NCBI GenBank assembly: GCA_035403355.1
Contig: DAONFA010000018.1
Span: forward strand, 1 to 43,702
DNA from: Candidatus Cloacimonas sp.
Lineage (GTDB): Bacteria; Cloacimonadota; Cloacimonadia; Cloacimonadales; Cloacimonadaceae
Direction: 5' to 3'
Length of the DNA stretch: 43,702 nt
This document shows positions 15,570 to 23,753 of this stretch, piece after piece. The number at the start of each line of letters is the position of its first letter. Within the stretch, counting starts at the first letter, position 1. The notes beneath the pieces were generated by a model that saw nothing but the letters and a program-made list of their open reading frames with translations, searched no databases and was not told the DNA's origin. The position numbers and the translations under genes were made by a program.

Positions 15570-16568
15570 ATGAAAAAGATAGCTTTAACGGGAATTAAAC
15601 CAACTGGAATTCCCCACATCGGAAATTATCTGGGAGCTATTAAACCGGCTTTAAAACTTTCCGAGACCTGTGAAGCGCGTTATTTTATTGCCGATTACCA
15701 TGCTTTAAATGCCTGTAAAGACCCTGTAGAACTGAAAAATATGACTGTGGAAATTGCCTCTGCCTGGCTTGCCTGCGGGCTTAATCCCGAAAAAACACTT
15801 TTTTACCGTCAAAGTGATGTGCCGGAAACATTTGAACTGCTAACTATACTAATGGCTTTCACTTCCAAGGGTTTAATGAACCGTGCCCATGCCTATAAAG
15901 CCATCGTGCAAAGTAATTTGGAAAATGGTAAAGACCCTGACGACGGAGTTAATATGGGTCTATATACCTATCCGATTTTAATGGCAGCGGATATCTTACT
16001 TTTTGATACAGATTTTGTTCCCGTTGGCACCGATCAATTTCAACATATTGAAATGGCACAGGATATTGCTCAAAGCTTCAATTTTGTGTATAAGACCCAG
16101 GCATTAAAAATTCCGCAACCCATAGCTCAGGAAGAAACAAAAACCGTTGTTGGCTTGGATGGACGCAAAATGAGCAAAAGCTACAATAATACCATTCCTA
16201 TGTTCTGCTCTGAAAAAGCACTGAAAAAATTGATTATGAGCATTGTAACCAATAGCCAGACAGTGGAAGAACCCAAAGACCCTGAGGCATCAAATATTTT
16301 TGCCCTCTATAAAAACTTTGCTTCACCCGAACAGATTGAAAATATGCGCTCCCGCTATTTAAAAGGTGGCTTGGGATGGGGTCAGGCAAAACAGGAACTT
16401 TTTGAAGTTGTGAATGCAGAATTAACCCCAATCCGGGAACGCTATAATTATTGGATAAACAATCAAGATGTTATCTGGAACGCACTAAAAGCAGGAAGTG
16501 AAAAAGCCCGCATTCTTGCCTCGGACAAAATAAAACAGCTGAGAAAGATTATTGGGATAGGAAAATAG
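15570..16568 (+). CDS. trpS: Tryptophanyl-tRNA synthetase
   Basis: Class I synthetase of 332 residues that charges tRNA-Trp. The HIGH motif is PHIGNY (15-20), the KMSKS motif is KMSKS (200-204), and ADYHAL and MAADILLFDTDFVPVGTDQFQHIE are typical TrpS active-site stretches. It starts 4 nt after rimO with AAGGAA upstream, third gene of the operon. Downstream is a repeat-filled region. Confidence 0.97.
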   Translation: MKKIALTGIKPTGIPHIGNYLGAIKPALKLSETCEARYFIADYHALNACKDPVELKNMTVEIASAWLACGLNPEKTLFYRQSDVPETFELLTILMAFTSKGLMNRAHAYKAIVQSNLENGKDPDDGVNMGLYTYPILMAADILLFDTDFVPVGTDQFQHIEMAQDIAQSFNFVYKTQALKIPQPIAQEETKTVVGLDGRKMSKSYNNTIPMFCSEKALKKLIMSIVTNSQTVEEPKDPEASNIFALYKNFASPEQIENMRSRYLKGGLGWGQAKQELFEVVNAELTPIRERYNYWINNQDVIWNALKAGSEKARILASDKIKQLRKIIGIGK

Positions 16569-16582
16569 GCAGAGAGCACAGG

Positions 16583-16672
16583 ATGGTTGATGTTTTCGTC
16601 AGTCACCTATATAGCTTTTTTTCCGCAATGGTGACATTCTTGTCAACCACCTTTATAGCTATTTTCGTTACG
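16583..16672. repeat. Two diverged units of the 44-bp hairpin repeat
   Basis: ATGGTTGA at 16583 and ATGGTGAC at 16628 each start a unit with complementary arms, a CACCT segment, a pyrimidine-rich stretch and a CCGC/CGTT tail, 45 bp apart. They resemble the array at 43316-43702 with more decay. Confidence 0.55.
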
Positions 16673-16710
16673 GAAAAAAAGGTAATAGAGAAATAACTCG
16701 GTTGCAAGGG

Positions 16711-16767
16711 GAACGACAAGATGTCGTTCTTCCGGAAAAAAGCGGCGCTTCAGCGAGCGCCGGCTAC
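16711..16767. repeat. Bipartite palindromic repeat (GAACGAC + GGCGCT halves)
   Basis: Left hairpin GAACGAC-AAGAT-GTCGTTC (16711-16729) with TTCCGG, then a right hairpin GGCGCT-TCAGCG-AGCGCC with the GGCTAC terminus. The right half is the same as in the 59-bp elements at 19519, 21629 and 29185, while the left half is of the ACGAGGA type, so halves appear to be exchangeable. Confidence 0.7.
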
Positions 16768-17082
16768 ATAACATCGTAACCGGTAGAATGTTTTAACCTG
16801 CAATTTTTCGCGCACCTTCAATCCCGAAATTTTTGCAATAACACTCCGATATGATTCTCATATCTTTCCCGTATCGCAATATGAGAAAGACACGGGAATC
16901 TCATCCCCGGTATAGCACCAAAAAACAAGAATCGGTTTGGAATGAGAAACGGGTAAGCAACCCAATTATTATACCTTTGATATTGAAAAGACATAAAAGG
17001 AAAATAAAGTTTATAATGCTGAGAAGGTTTAGAGGGTTGATGTTTCTTATGAACGACGAGGACTTCGTTCTTCCTGGCCTAA

Positions 17083-17135
17083 AAGCCCCTTAGGGCGACA
17101 CAAAAATAGCGATGGTGGCGTAAGCCCCTCGTAAA
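17083..17135. repeat. GAGGGGCTTACGCCACC dispersed repeat, copy 2 (inverted)
   Basis: Reverse complement of the element at 10061-10106: AAGCCCCTTAGGGCGA, ATAGCGATGGTGGCGTAAG, CCCCTC. Two further short AAAGCCCCTTAGGG units follow within 190 bp. Confidence 0.7.
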
Positions 17136-17200
17136 AGGTAAGCCCCGAGCGCTTTTTTCACTTTCCCCTTTCCTGAAAGCCCCTTAGGGCGAGATCGGAT

Positions 17201-17253
17201 GGTTGACCTCCTGGTCAACCTCTTCTTGTGCTTGAACGACGAGGACGTCGTTC
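17201..17253. repeat. Single GGTTGACC hairpin followed by GAACGAC hairpin
   Basis: GGTTGACC-TCCT-GGTCAACC at 17201-17220 is identical to the core of the 44-bp array at the window's right end. The next hairpin, GAACGAC-GAGGAC-GTCGTTC at 17234-17253, lies 13 bp further. Confidence 0.75.
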
Positions 17254-17333
17254 TTCCTGAACAAAAAGCCCCTTAGGGACTTTAGGGAAACGGGATAAAT
17301 GATAAAAAATTAGGCATTTTATGCTATAGGTCT

Positions 17334-19103
17334 TCAATTCCCGGCATTTTGTTTTTCGCTTAGTTCCAGCCAACGCGTAAGTAGTTTCTGGTGTTTATTT
17401 TCCAGCTCCTGAAGGGAGACACTGATTTGGGTATAATCGTTAGGAGTTAGTGACTTGGCAAAGTCGTTCAGTTTGTTATCCAGTTCCTGAAGTTGGTTTT
17501 CGGCGGTTTCAATCTCTTTTTCTATCAATGCCATTTCCCGTTGTTCATTATAGCTCAATCCTTTGGCAATGCGTTTGGGACGCGTAATTAGCGGTTCCTT
17601 CTTTTCTGCTGTTTCTTCCTGTTCATAGTGTTGCACCAATAAATAATCGGAATAGTTACCGGCAAATTTACGCAATTTACCATTTTGGAAAATAAAGAGA
17701 TAGTCCACTGTTCTGTCCAAAAAAAAGCGATCGTGCGAAACAATTAACAAACAACCCTTAAAAGCATCCAGGTAGTCCTCCAAAATTTCCAGAGTGCGAA
17801 TATCCAGGTCATTGGTGGGCTCATCCATAATAATAAAATTGGCTCCAAACATTAACGCTTTCAATAAATAGAGCCGTTTTCTTTCGCCTCCGGAAAGAGC
17901 GCTCAATTTCATTTGTTGCATTTTGCCGTCAAAAAGAAAGCGCTTAAGCATTTCTGTGGCAGTAACTTTGTTTCCGTCAGCGGTTTTAATTACTTCCGCA
18001 AATTGGGCTATATAATCATAGACAGTAAGATTGGGATCAAAACTATCCTCATCTTGTTTATAATAAGCAAAATGGGTATTTACACCTGATTTCACAGTTC
18101 CGCAATCGGGCTTTTCTTCTCCGATAATTATTTTCAGCAAAGTTGTTTTGCCACAGCCATTGGGACCGATAACGCCAATTCTTTCCATATTTTGAAAGTT
18201 ATGCTCAATACCTGTAAAAAGGGCTTTCCCAGAGTAGGATTTACTCAGATTATGCAATTCCAGAATCGTTTTCCCTAAGCGATCAATTTGAAAAGAGATA
18301 TCCAAATCCTGGTGAGAGATGAGATAACTTTTGCTAAGCAGTTCTTTTACCCGGTCAATATGGTCTTTGGGCTTACTGGTTCTTGCCTTTGCTCCCCTAT
18401 TCAGCCAATCAAGTTCTTTTTTTAATTGTGCCTGACGCCTGATTTCTTTACGCTGACTATCGGTTGCCCGAATAAGCTTGCCTTTAATATAGGCACTGTA
18501 ATTACCTTCATAAGCATATAATCTTGTTCTTTCAATTTCAATGATTTTGGTGGCAACCGCATCCAGAAAATAGCGATCGTGGGTAACGAAAATAACTGCT
18601 ATTGAGGTATTAACCAAATAGTTCTGCAGCCATTCAATGGTCTCCAAATCCAGATGATTGGTGGGCTCATCTAAAAGCAATAAATCCGGTTCGGCTGCTA
18701 AAACTCTTGCTAAATCAGCTTTTCTGCGTTGCCCGCCGGAAAGTTCTCCCATTTTTTCGTGGTAATTGTTTATTCCTAAACGGCTGAGAATGGATTTATA
18801 ATGATACTCGTCCTTAATTTCACCTTGCAGAGGATATGTATGTTGTAAAACAGAAACCGCGGGATGATATTGCGGGTCTTGTTCTAACAGACATACTTTT
18901 AAGTTCTTACGCCTGGTAACGGTTCCTGTTGCCGGCTTTATCAAACCGCTGATAATACGCAGTAATGATGTTTTGCCACTTCCGTTGATACCTACAATGC
19001 CTATTTTTTCGGAAGTATGAATGCCCAAAGAGAGATCCTGGAGAATAATTCTCTCTCCATAAAGGCAGGATACATTTTCCAGAGTTAGCAGGACTTCGTT
19101 CAT
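17334..19103 (-). CDS. ABC-F family ATPase (translation factor type)
   Basis: Two ABC ATPase domains in one 589-residue chain with no membrane segments. First: Walker A GINGSGKTS (about 38-46), signature LSGGQRRK, Walker B LLLDEPTNHLDLET. Second: GPNGCGKTT, LSGGERKR, IIMDEPTNDLDI. The inter-domain linker is charged and helical as in ABC-F proteins, and the last ~80 residues form a predicted coiled coil (EKEIETAENQLQELDNKL) as in Uup. ABC-F proteins act on the ribosome E site. The C-terminal coil favours Uup-type, though the subgroup is uncertain. Confidence 0.93.
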   Translation of the reverse strand: MNEVLLTLENVSCLYGERIILQDLSLGIHTSEKIGIVGINGSGKTSLLRIISGLIKPATGTVTRRKNLKVCLLEQDPQYHPAVSVLQHTYPLQGEIKDEYHYKSILSRLGINNYHEKMGELSGGQRRKADLARVLAAEPDLLLLDEPTNHLDLETIEWLQNYLVNTSIAVIFVTHDRYFLDAVATKIIEIERTRLYAYEGNYSAYIKGKLIRATDSQRKEIRRQAQLKKELDWLNRGAKARTSKPKDHIDRVKELLSKSYLISHQDLDISFQIDRLGKTILELHNLSKSYSGKALFTGIEHNFQNMERIGVIGPNGCGKTTLLKIIIGEEKPDCGTVKSGVNTHFAYYKQDEDSFDPNLTVYDYIAQFAEVIKTADGNKVTATEMLKRFLFDGKMQQMKLSALSGGERKRLYLLKALMFGANFIIMDEPTNDLDIRTLEILEDYLDAFKGCLLIVSHDRFFLDRTVDYLFIFQNGKLRKFAGNYSDYLLVQHYEQEETAEKKEPLITRPKRIAKGLSYNEQREMALIEKEIETAENQLQELDNKLNDFAKSLTPNDYTQISVSLQELENKHQKLLTRWLELSEKQNAGN

Positions 19104-19243
19104 AATCTATTTTTCCCGCAAATCACGATGTTGGTTTCCCGCGGATTACGCGGATATTTTCGCAGATTTCGCAAATTCTTTTTATTACTTTAACATAAAC
19201 ATATATAATTAGTTGCATCCCTGCCTTGAATTTATACAAGGCA

Positions 19244-19355
19244 TTCACCCCTTCACCCACTCACCCCTTCACCTGTTAACCTGTTAACCCGTTAACCCAC
19301 TCACCCCTTCACCCGTTAACCCGTTAACCTGTTCACCCGTTAACCCGTTAACCCT
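19244..19355. repeat. 8-bp tandem array (CCGTTAAC), left of tRNA-Arg
   Basis: About 14 units of period 8, mixing CCGTTAAC, CTGTTAAC, CCACTCAC and CCCTTCAC. It ends 3 bp before the CCA end of the tRNA gene. A second array in the same orientation is at 19582-19708. A TGCCTTG/CAAGGCA inverted repeat (19222-19243) precedes it. Confidence 0.9.
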
Positions 19356-19357
19356 TC

Positions 19358-19434
19358 TGGCGTCCCTGAGGCGATTCGAACGCCTGACCTTCACCTTCGG
19401 AGGGTGCCACTCTATCCAGCTGAGCTACAGGGAC
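19358..19434 (-). tRNA. tRNA-Arg (anticodon CCG)
   Basis: On the minus strand the cloverleaf reads: acceptor GTCCCTG pairing with CAGGGAC, TA linker, D stem GCTC/GAGT, anticodon loop CTCCGAA, variable AGGTC, T stem AGGCG/CGCCT with loop TTCGAAT, discriminator G and an encoded CCA. Anticodon CCG reads CGG arginine codons. The outer pair of the anticodon stem (G27-A43) is a mismatch; everything else pairs. The gene sits between two 8-bp tandem arrays. Confidence 0.95.
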
Positions 19435-19518
19435 GCAATTTTTATAGTTCCTAATTTTTACAAAGGGATATTCTGTCAATCAAGAAGTCCCAAGAACTGA
19501 AGTTATAAGGAAGAAAAG

Positions 19519-19577
19519 GTAGCTGGAGGATGCTGTTCCGCTTTATTTTTATGCGGAGCTTCAGCGAGCTCCGGTAC
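19519..19577. repeat. 59-bp bipartite palindromic element, copy 1
   Basis: Begins GTAGCTGGAGGATGCT, has a first hairpin (GGAGG...TTCCGC), a T-rich middle and a second hairpin GGAGCT-TCAGCG-AGCTCC, and ends GGTAC. Ends are inverted (GTAGC.GG/CCGGTAC). Related copies at 21629-21691 and 29185-29240. Confidence 0.8.
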
Positions 19578-19581
19578 AAAA

Positions 19582-19708
19582 TTCACCCCTTCACCCGTTA
19601 ACCCACTCACCCCCTTCACCCGTTAACCCGTTAACCTGTTCACCCGTTAACCCACTCACCCCTTCACCCGTTAACCTGTTAACCCGTTAACCCGTTAACC
19701 TGTTCACC
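19582..19708. repeat. 8-bp tandem array (CCGTTAAC), right of tRNA-Arg
   Basis: About 16 units of the same mix as 19244-19355 and in the same orientation, with one unit lengthened by a C. It lies 31 bp beyond the stop codon of the deacetylase gene. Confidence 0.9.
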
Positions 19709-19739
19709 AACGCCTGCGGTGCTTCGGCAAATTCCGTCT

Positions 19740-20477
19740 TCACTCTTTATTCAGTTTATCCACTGCCTCGGAAAGAGGTAAAACCTCCAGTCCTAAATGG
19801 TTTATATAGTTTAGAACTTCTTCAAATTCCGCTACCGGACAATTGGTTCCAGAAAGATTATCCGGTTCTTCTATAGAATGAAAACCCAGAATAATGAGGT
19901 CTTCTCCATTAGCTATCCCTCTGCGGATGCGTTCTTTATAGATATCAGCCGTCCAGGAACTTTGATAAGCCAGATAACCCAGCCCTTGAACATTAAGAGG
20001 AATATGCATTGCGTAATCATTACTACCTCGTAAGTAAGTATAATATTCCGTTAAAACAGGATAATATTCCAGGGGGCATTTTCCTCTCGGCATAGCAAAA
20101 GAACGGGGATTAAAACCCCAATTATTCAGACGCCAGTAATCCTGACTGATAGTATATTCTGCTTCTTCGTAAGTTAATTCAGCCAGATTTTCGTGACGAA
20201 GAGAGTGACCTCCAATTTCCCAGTTATAATTCTTATGCAATTCCCGAATTTGAGCTAAACTCATATTTTTAGGTCCATAAAGATATTGGGAATTTACATA
20301 ACAGGTTCCTCTATATCCATATTCCTGCATCAAAGGAAAAGCATAAGTATAAACTCCGCTTTTTTGATCATCAAAAGTAAGACAAATTACAGGAGTATTC
20401 CTTTCCACGGGAGTAAAGAAATTACAGGAACCAAGCAACATAGAAAGCAAAATCACAATAAATAACGGCTTTTTCAT
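19740..20477 (-). CDS. Polysaccharide deacetylase-like lipoprotein
   Basis: Carbohydrate esterase 4 (NodB-type) fold with a lipoprotein signal: LLGSC, Cys18 lipidated. The metal/catalytic motif 1 is LTFDDQ (33-38, D36 D37) and motif 2 is GGHSLRH (89-95, H91 H95). A third arginine motif is MPRGKCP, and the FHSI near 199 supplies the C-terminal histidine. It probably removes N-acetyl groups from a cell-wall or surface glycan in the periplasm. 245 residues is normal. It overlaps the barrel-like gene by 4 nt (ATGA), so the two form an operon. Confidence 0.9.
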   Translation of the reverse strand: MKKPLFIVILLSMLLGSCNFFTPVERNTPVICLTFDDQKSGVYTYAFPLMQEYGYRGTCYVNSQYLYGPKNMSLAQIRELHKNYNWEIGGHSLRHENLAELTYEEAEYTISQDYWRLNNWGFNPRSFAMPRGKCPLEYYPVLTEYYTYLRGSNDYAMHIPLNVQGLGYLAYQSSWTADIYKERIRRGIANGEDLIILGFHSIEEPDNLSGTNCPVAEFEEVLNYINHLGLEVLPLSEAVDKLNKE

Positions 20478-21493
20478 AATCCCAATTCCAGATTTGCCTG
20501 AATTCCCAAATTATGTTTCGCTTTCCGAAATTTACTTCCTTCTATATAATATAATAATCCGATTCGTTGGTTTTGGCAAAAATGCCAGTCCCAGGACAAA
20601 CCAATTCTCTGAAAAGTGCTTTTATCATAATAATCAAGATAGTAAAAAGGATTTAGGGAACAAACGCTTATTTTACGGCTTAAAGCTATTCTATATTGTT
20701 GATAACTCATTAAAGTCGGTTCCAATTCCAGATATTCAGCACTGCCAAATAATGCGGTTAAATTATCTATTTGATAGTTACCTGCTACAAGGGCATAAGT
20801 AGTTGTATGATTTTCAGTTACATCATAATTGGGAAGAAAGCTTAAAGCCAGCTGCCCTTCTAAAACAAGGTCTCCTTTTTGAATTTGGGTGTTTAGGTAA
20901 CTGATAGAAACAGGCGTCTGCCAATGGTTATCCTGTGCTCTAATTTCTTCTGCAGCTTTAAAATAACCAAAAGGATACTGCCGTTGAAAAGTAACCATTC
21001 CAATTGCCTGATTATGATTATCACCCCCGACATCAATTGCAATCAGGTTTTCGGCAAAGCCAAATCCCAAACGAACTCTATTCAAACGCGTTGCCTGATA
21101 ACGGTATTGATCCTGATCAGCAGAAACAGGAGAAAAAGAATATAGTTTATTGGGTAATCCATAACCCCAGGGAATAGAGCCGACTGTAATTTGCCGGTTT
21201 TCTTTAGCCCAGGAAAGGTCAAAGCGATATAATTCTACATAATTCTCTATAAAATTGGCTCTGCTGCGTAGTTCCATTGTGGCAAAAAGGTCTTTATAAG
21301 CCAGGGAATCAATACCAAATCCTATTTGATAAAATTCGTTCCAGTGTATTTCCTTTCCTGTTTGGTTAGGACAATAGGCACCGGTATTGAGGGATTTCCA
21401 ACTCAGGAATAAAGGAACTTCCAAACCGTTCATAAAAGCACACCAGGCAAACAGCAAAAAGAAAAGCAGGAATTTAATGCTCTTGTTAGCCAT
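20474..21493 (-). CDS. Exported protein, probable outer-membrane beta-barrel
   Basis: I do not recognise a named family. 339 residues with a signal peptide (about 1-23). The mature part alternates aromatic and polar residues in many short strands (FGIDSLAYKDLFATMELRSRANF, VRLGFGFAENLIAIDVGG, GLSWDWHFCQNQRIGLLYYIEG) with tight turns, the pattern of outer-membrane barrels, although the last residue is Leu rather than Phe. It is the first gene of a two-gene operon with the deacetylase lipoprotein. Export of or binding to a modified glycan is one possible role, inferred only from this neighbour. Confidence 0.7.
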   Translation of the reverse strand: MANKSIKFLLFFLLFAWCAFMNGLEVPLFLSWKSLNTGAYCPNQTGKEIHWNEFYQIGFGIDSLAYKDLFATMELRSRANFIENYVELYRFDLSWAKENRQITVGSIPWGYGLPNKLYSFSPVSADQDQYRYQATRLNRVRLGFGFAENLIAIDVGGDNHNQAIGMVTFQRQYPFGYFKAAEEIRAQDNHWQTPVSISYLNTQIQKGDLVLEGQLALSFLPNYDVTENHTTTYALVAGNYQIDNLTALFGSAEYLELEPTLMSYQQYRIALSRKISVCSLNPFYYLDYYDKSTFQRIGLSWDWHFCQNQRIGLLYYIEGSKFRKAKHNLGIQANLELGL

Positions 21494-21628
21494 AATATTT
21501 CACTGTAACGGAAAGTAATATCCGTTCAAATATATAGGTAGGTTGTTGCTTTTCATTGTGCTGCTCTTTTTTTTATCATATCTCTTTTGTAAACATAGCC
21601 CTATATCTGTCAAATCCTTTTTTGTTGT

Positions 21629-21691
21629 GTAGCCGGAGGACGCTAATCCTTCGTTTGTTTATTGTGCAGAGCTTCAGCGAGCTCCGGCTAC
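21629..21691. repeat. 63-bp bipartite palindromic element, copy 2
   Basis: GTAGCCGGAGGACGCT start, T-rich centre, then GAGCT-TCAGCG-AGCTC and the CCGGCTAC end, so the termini are perfect inverted repeats (GTAGCCGG/CCGGCTAC). Same family as 19519-19577 and 29185-29240. Confidence 0.85.
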
Positions 21692-21702
21692 CCAAAATCC
21701 TT

Positions 21703-21750
21703 CTCGCCCTCTCGCCCTCTCGACCTCTCGACCTCTCGACCTTCCGACCT
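21703..21750. repeat. 8-bp tandem array (CTCGACCT)
   Basis: Exactly six units of period 8: two CTCGCCCT, three CTCGACCT and one TCCGACCT, ending in a T-run. Lies just upstream of the putative coaBC promoter. Confidence 0.9.
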
Positions 21751-21756
21751 TTTTTA

Positions 21757-21785
21757 TTGACAGCAAATCCGCTATTAAAAATAAA
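21757..21785 (+). promoter_or_regulatory. Putative promoter of the coaBC operon
   Basis: TTGACA at 21757-21762, 17-bp spacer, AATAAA at 21780-21785, about 31 bp before the start codon. The -35 is consensus and the -10 is weak. Confidence 0.35.
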
Positions 21786-21816
21786 GTAAAAGCCAAAGAC
21801 ATCAAGAGAGGAAAAA

Positions 21817-23016
21817 ATGTCAGGGAAGAGAATATTACTCTGTGTAAGCGGAGGTATCTCTGCTTACAAAGCAATAGATTTAGCCAGCCAGCTAAACAAA
21901 CAGGGTTGGGAAGTTAAATGTGTGCTAACGGAAAATGCTATGAAATTTGTAACACCTATAAACTTCAGTGCCATAACGCATAATAGTGTGCACACTTCTC
22001 TGTTTTCCGATATTGATCCTATTCCTCATATAACCCTATCCTCTTGGGCAGATTTAATTGTTGTAGCTCCCGCAACGGCAAATATAATTGGCAAGGCAGC
22101 AACTGGAATTGCCGATGATTTACTTTCCACAATTTTAGTTGCTTCCAATAAACCGGTGCTTTTTGTTCCTGCAATGAATGTGAATATGTATCAGTCCTTA
22201 ATTGTTCAGGAAAATCTCAGGAAACTAAAGGAGCGGGGAAATTATGTTTTACAACCGGAAACCGGAATGCTTGCCTGTGGCGTTACCGGAGAAGGTAAAT
22301 ATCCTTCCAACACGGAAGTTGTTTATGCTATTAAGACCTATCTGAACTATCAAACTGATTTACAGGGAATTAAGGTTTTGCTTACTGCCGGAGCAACAAT
22401 TGAAGCAATTGACCCGATGCGTTTTCTCAGTAATCGTTCATCCGGTAAAATGGGTTTTGCGATTGCTCGCGCTTTAGCATTAAGGGGAGCTGAAGTTACT
22501 CTTATTTACGGCAATATTCAGCTGGAACTTCCTTATTATTTAAAAGAAGCTGTTTTTTGTGAAAGTGCTGCTAAAATGTATGAAGCAGCTATCACTCGTT
22601 ACCCTGAAATGGATTGGCTGATATGTTGTGCAGCCGTTGCGGATTATAAACCTAAAGAAACAAAAAACCAGAAACTGCCCAAACAGGAAGAACTAAATCT
22701 TGAGCTTATTCCTACAGTAGATATTTTAGCCGAACTGGGAAAAGTGAAAAAGGAAAATCAAATTTTGGTAGGTTTTGCAGCTCAATCCGATAACCTCATT
22801 CCAAGCGCTCTGGATAAATATTACCGTAAAAACCTTGATCTTATTTGTGCCAATGATATTCGCTTTGCCGGTAAAGAAGATGACGAACTTATCGTGCAGG
22901 GAAAAATTAAGGGCTATCCCACCTTGCCGGAAGACCCCAATCTCAATTCTGTAGTGATGAAAGGGGATAAATTCTCACTGGCTCATAACTTGATTAACAT
23001 TCTGAAAGAGCTATGA
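21817..23016 (+). CDS. coaBC: Bifunctional phosphopantothenoylcysteine decarboxylase/synthetase
   Basis: Two consecutive steps of coenzyme A synthesis in one 399-residue chain. The N-terminal CoaC half is a HFCD flavoprotein: GGISAYKAIDLASQL (9-23), the PAMNVNMY substrate loop and the active-site Cys in GMLACGVTGEGKYPS. The CoaB half starts about residue 185 with LLTAGATIEAIDPMRFLSNRSSGKMG, followed by AAVADYKPKE. Length is typical. AGAGAGG precedes the ATG. It is the first gene of an operon overlapping the SDR gene by 4 nt. Confidence 0.97.
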   Translation: MSGKRILLCVSGGISAYKAIDLASQLNKQGWEVKCVLTENAMKFVTPINFSAITHNSVHTSLFSDIDPIPHITLSSWADLIVVAPATANIIGKAATGIADDLLSTILVASNKPVLFVPAMNVNMYQSLIVQENLRKLKERGNYVLQPETGMLACGVTGEGKYPSNTEVVYAIKTYLNYQTDLQGIKVLLTAGATIEAIDPMRFLSNRSSGKMGFAIARALALRGAEVTLIYGNIQLELPYYLKEAVFCESAAKMYEAAITRYPEMDWLICCAAVADYKPKETKNQKLPKQEELNLELIPTVDILAELGKVKKENQILVGFAAQSDNLIPSALDKYYRKNLDLICANDIRFAGKEDDELIVQGKIKGYPTLPEDPNLNSVVMKGDKFSLAHNLINILKEL

Positions 23017-23753
23017 GGCAGATTTTAATAAGCGGAGCCAATTCTCAGATTGGCAGTTACCTGGCTAAAGAATATTACCGGCAAGGATACAAACTGGTAT
23101 TACTTTATCATAAACGCAATGAACGCATTGAAGAATTATTAGATAAAGAAGGTGTATTTTCCTATCCTGTTGATTTATGTAATTCCGAAGCTGTAAAAGA
23201 AGCAGTTTTAAAGGCGGAACGGTCTCTGCAACAAACAACCGATACTGTAATTCATTGTGCGGCAATTCGCAGTTCGGATGCTTTACCACTTTACAAAACA
23301 GAGCCACAGCAGTTTGCTGAAGTGCTGCAAACAAATATGATGAGCACCTATAATATCCTTCGTTGGACCTTACCTGCAATGCAGGAAAACGGTTTTGGCA
23401 GAGTAATAATTATGGGAAGCGATGTTAGCCAAAAAGGACTAAAAAATGGTAGTGCTTATGCCGCTTCCAAAGCAGGAATAGTAAATTTAGTAAAAAGCGT
23501 GGCATTAGAAATGGCAAAATACAATATTCTCATCAATGCTGTTTCTCCAGCTCCGGTAGAAACCAATCTGGAAGAGGATTACAGCGGAGAGTATTTAAAC
23601 TTCCGGAAGCGCTATTTTGCAGAATATTTAGCCCAAGCCCCTACCGGCAAATTAGTTACTAAAGAAGAAATTAAGAAAGTTATAGACCTGCTGATAGAGG
23701 AGAACATTGCTAATCTCAATGGCAAAGAAATCATTATAGACGGAGGTGTATAA
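23013..23753 (+). CDS. Short-chain dehydrogenase/reductase, FabG-like
   Basis: Classical SDR of 246 residues. The cofactor-binding glycine motif is GANSQIG (8-14), the structural motif is HCAAI (81-85), and the catalytic set S136, Y149, K153 appears as GSDVSQ and YAASKAG. The DGGV ending is FabG-like. NAD(P)-dependent; the substrate is unknown, and 3-oxoacyl-ACP reductase is only one option because no other fatty-acid genes are nearby. It is coupled to coaBC by ATGA and shares one base with the DUF3108 gene (TAATG). Confidence 0.9.
   Translation: MRQILISGANSQIGSYLAKEYYRQGYKLVLLYHKRNERIEELLDKEGVFSYPVDLCNSEAVKEAVLKAERSLQQTTDTVIHCAAIRSSDALPLYKTEPQQFAEVLQTNMMSTYNILRWTLPAMQENGFGRVIIMGSDVSQKGLKNGSAYAASKAGIVNLVKSVALEMAKYNILINAVSPAPVETNLEEDYSGEYLNFRKRYFAEYLAQAPTGKLVTKEEIKKVIDLLIEENIANLNGKEIIIDGGV

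Larger units (their letters stand above)
16569..17333. other. 765-bp intergenic region composed of dispersed repeats
   Basis: The convergent gap between trpS and the ABC-F gene holds two diverged ~45-bp hairpin units (16583-16672), a GAACGAC hairpin joined to a GGCGCT hairpin (16711-16767), a TTCTCATAT inverted repeat (16855-16887), ACGAGGA hairpins at 17051 and 17234, a GGTTGACC hairpin at 17201, and three AAAGCCCCTTAGGG units (17082, 17176, 17265). I see no credible gene. The 80-codon frame at 16851-17093 ends inside repeats. Confidence 0.75.
21494..21816. other. Divergent intergenic region upstream of coaBC
   Basis: Between the barrel-like gene and coaBC lie a 63-bp palindromic element (21629-21691), a six-unit 8-bp array (21703-21750) and a TTGACA (21757). 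No gene is seen. Confidence 0.7.

Noticed and set aside
16851..17093. 80-codon frame between trpS and the ABC-F gene
   Set aside because: No ribosome site, low-complexity composition, and its 3' end runs through dispersed hairpin repeats.
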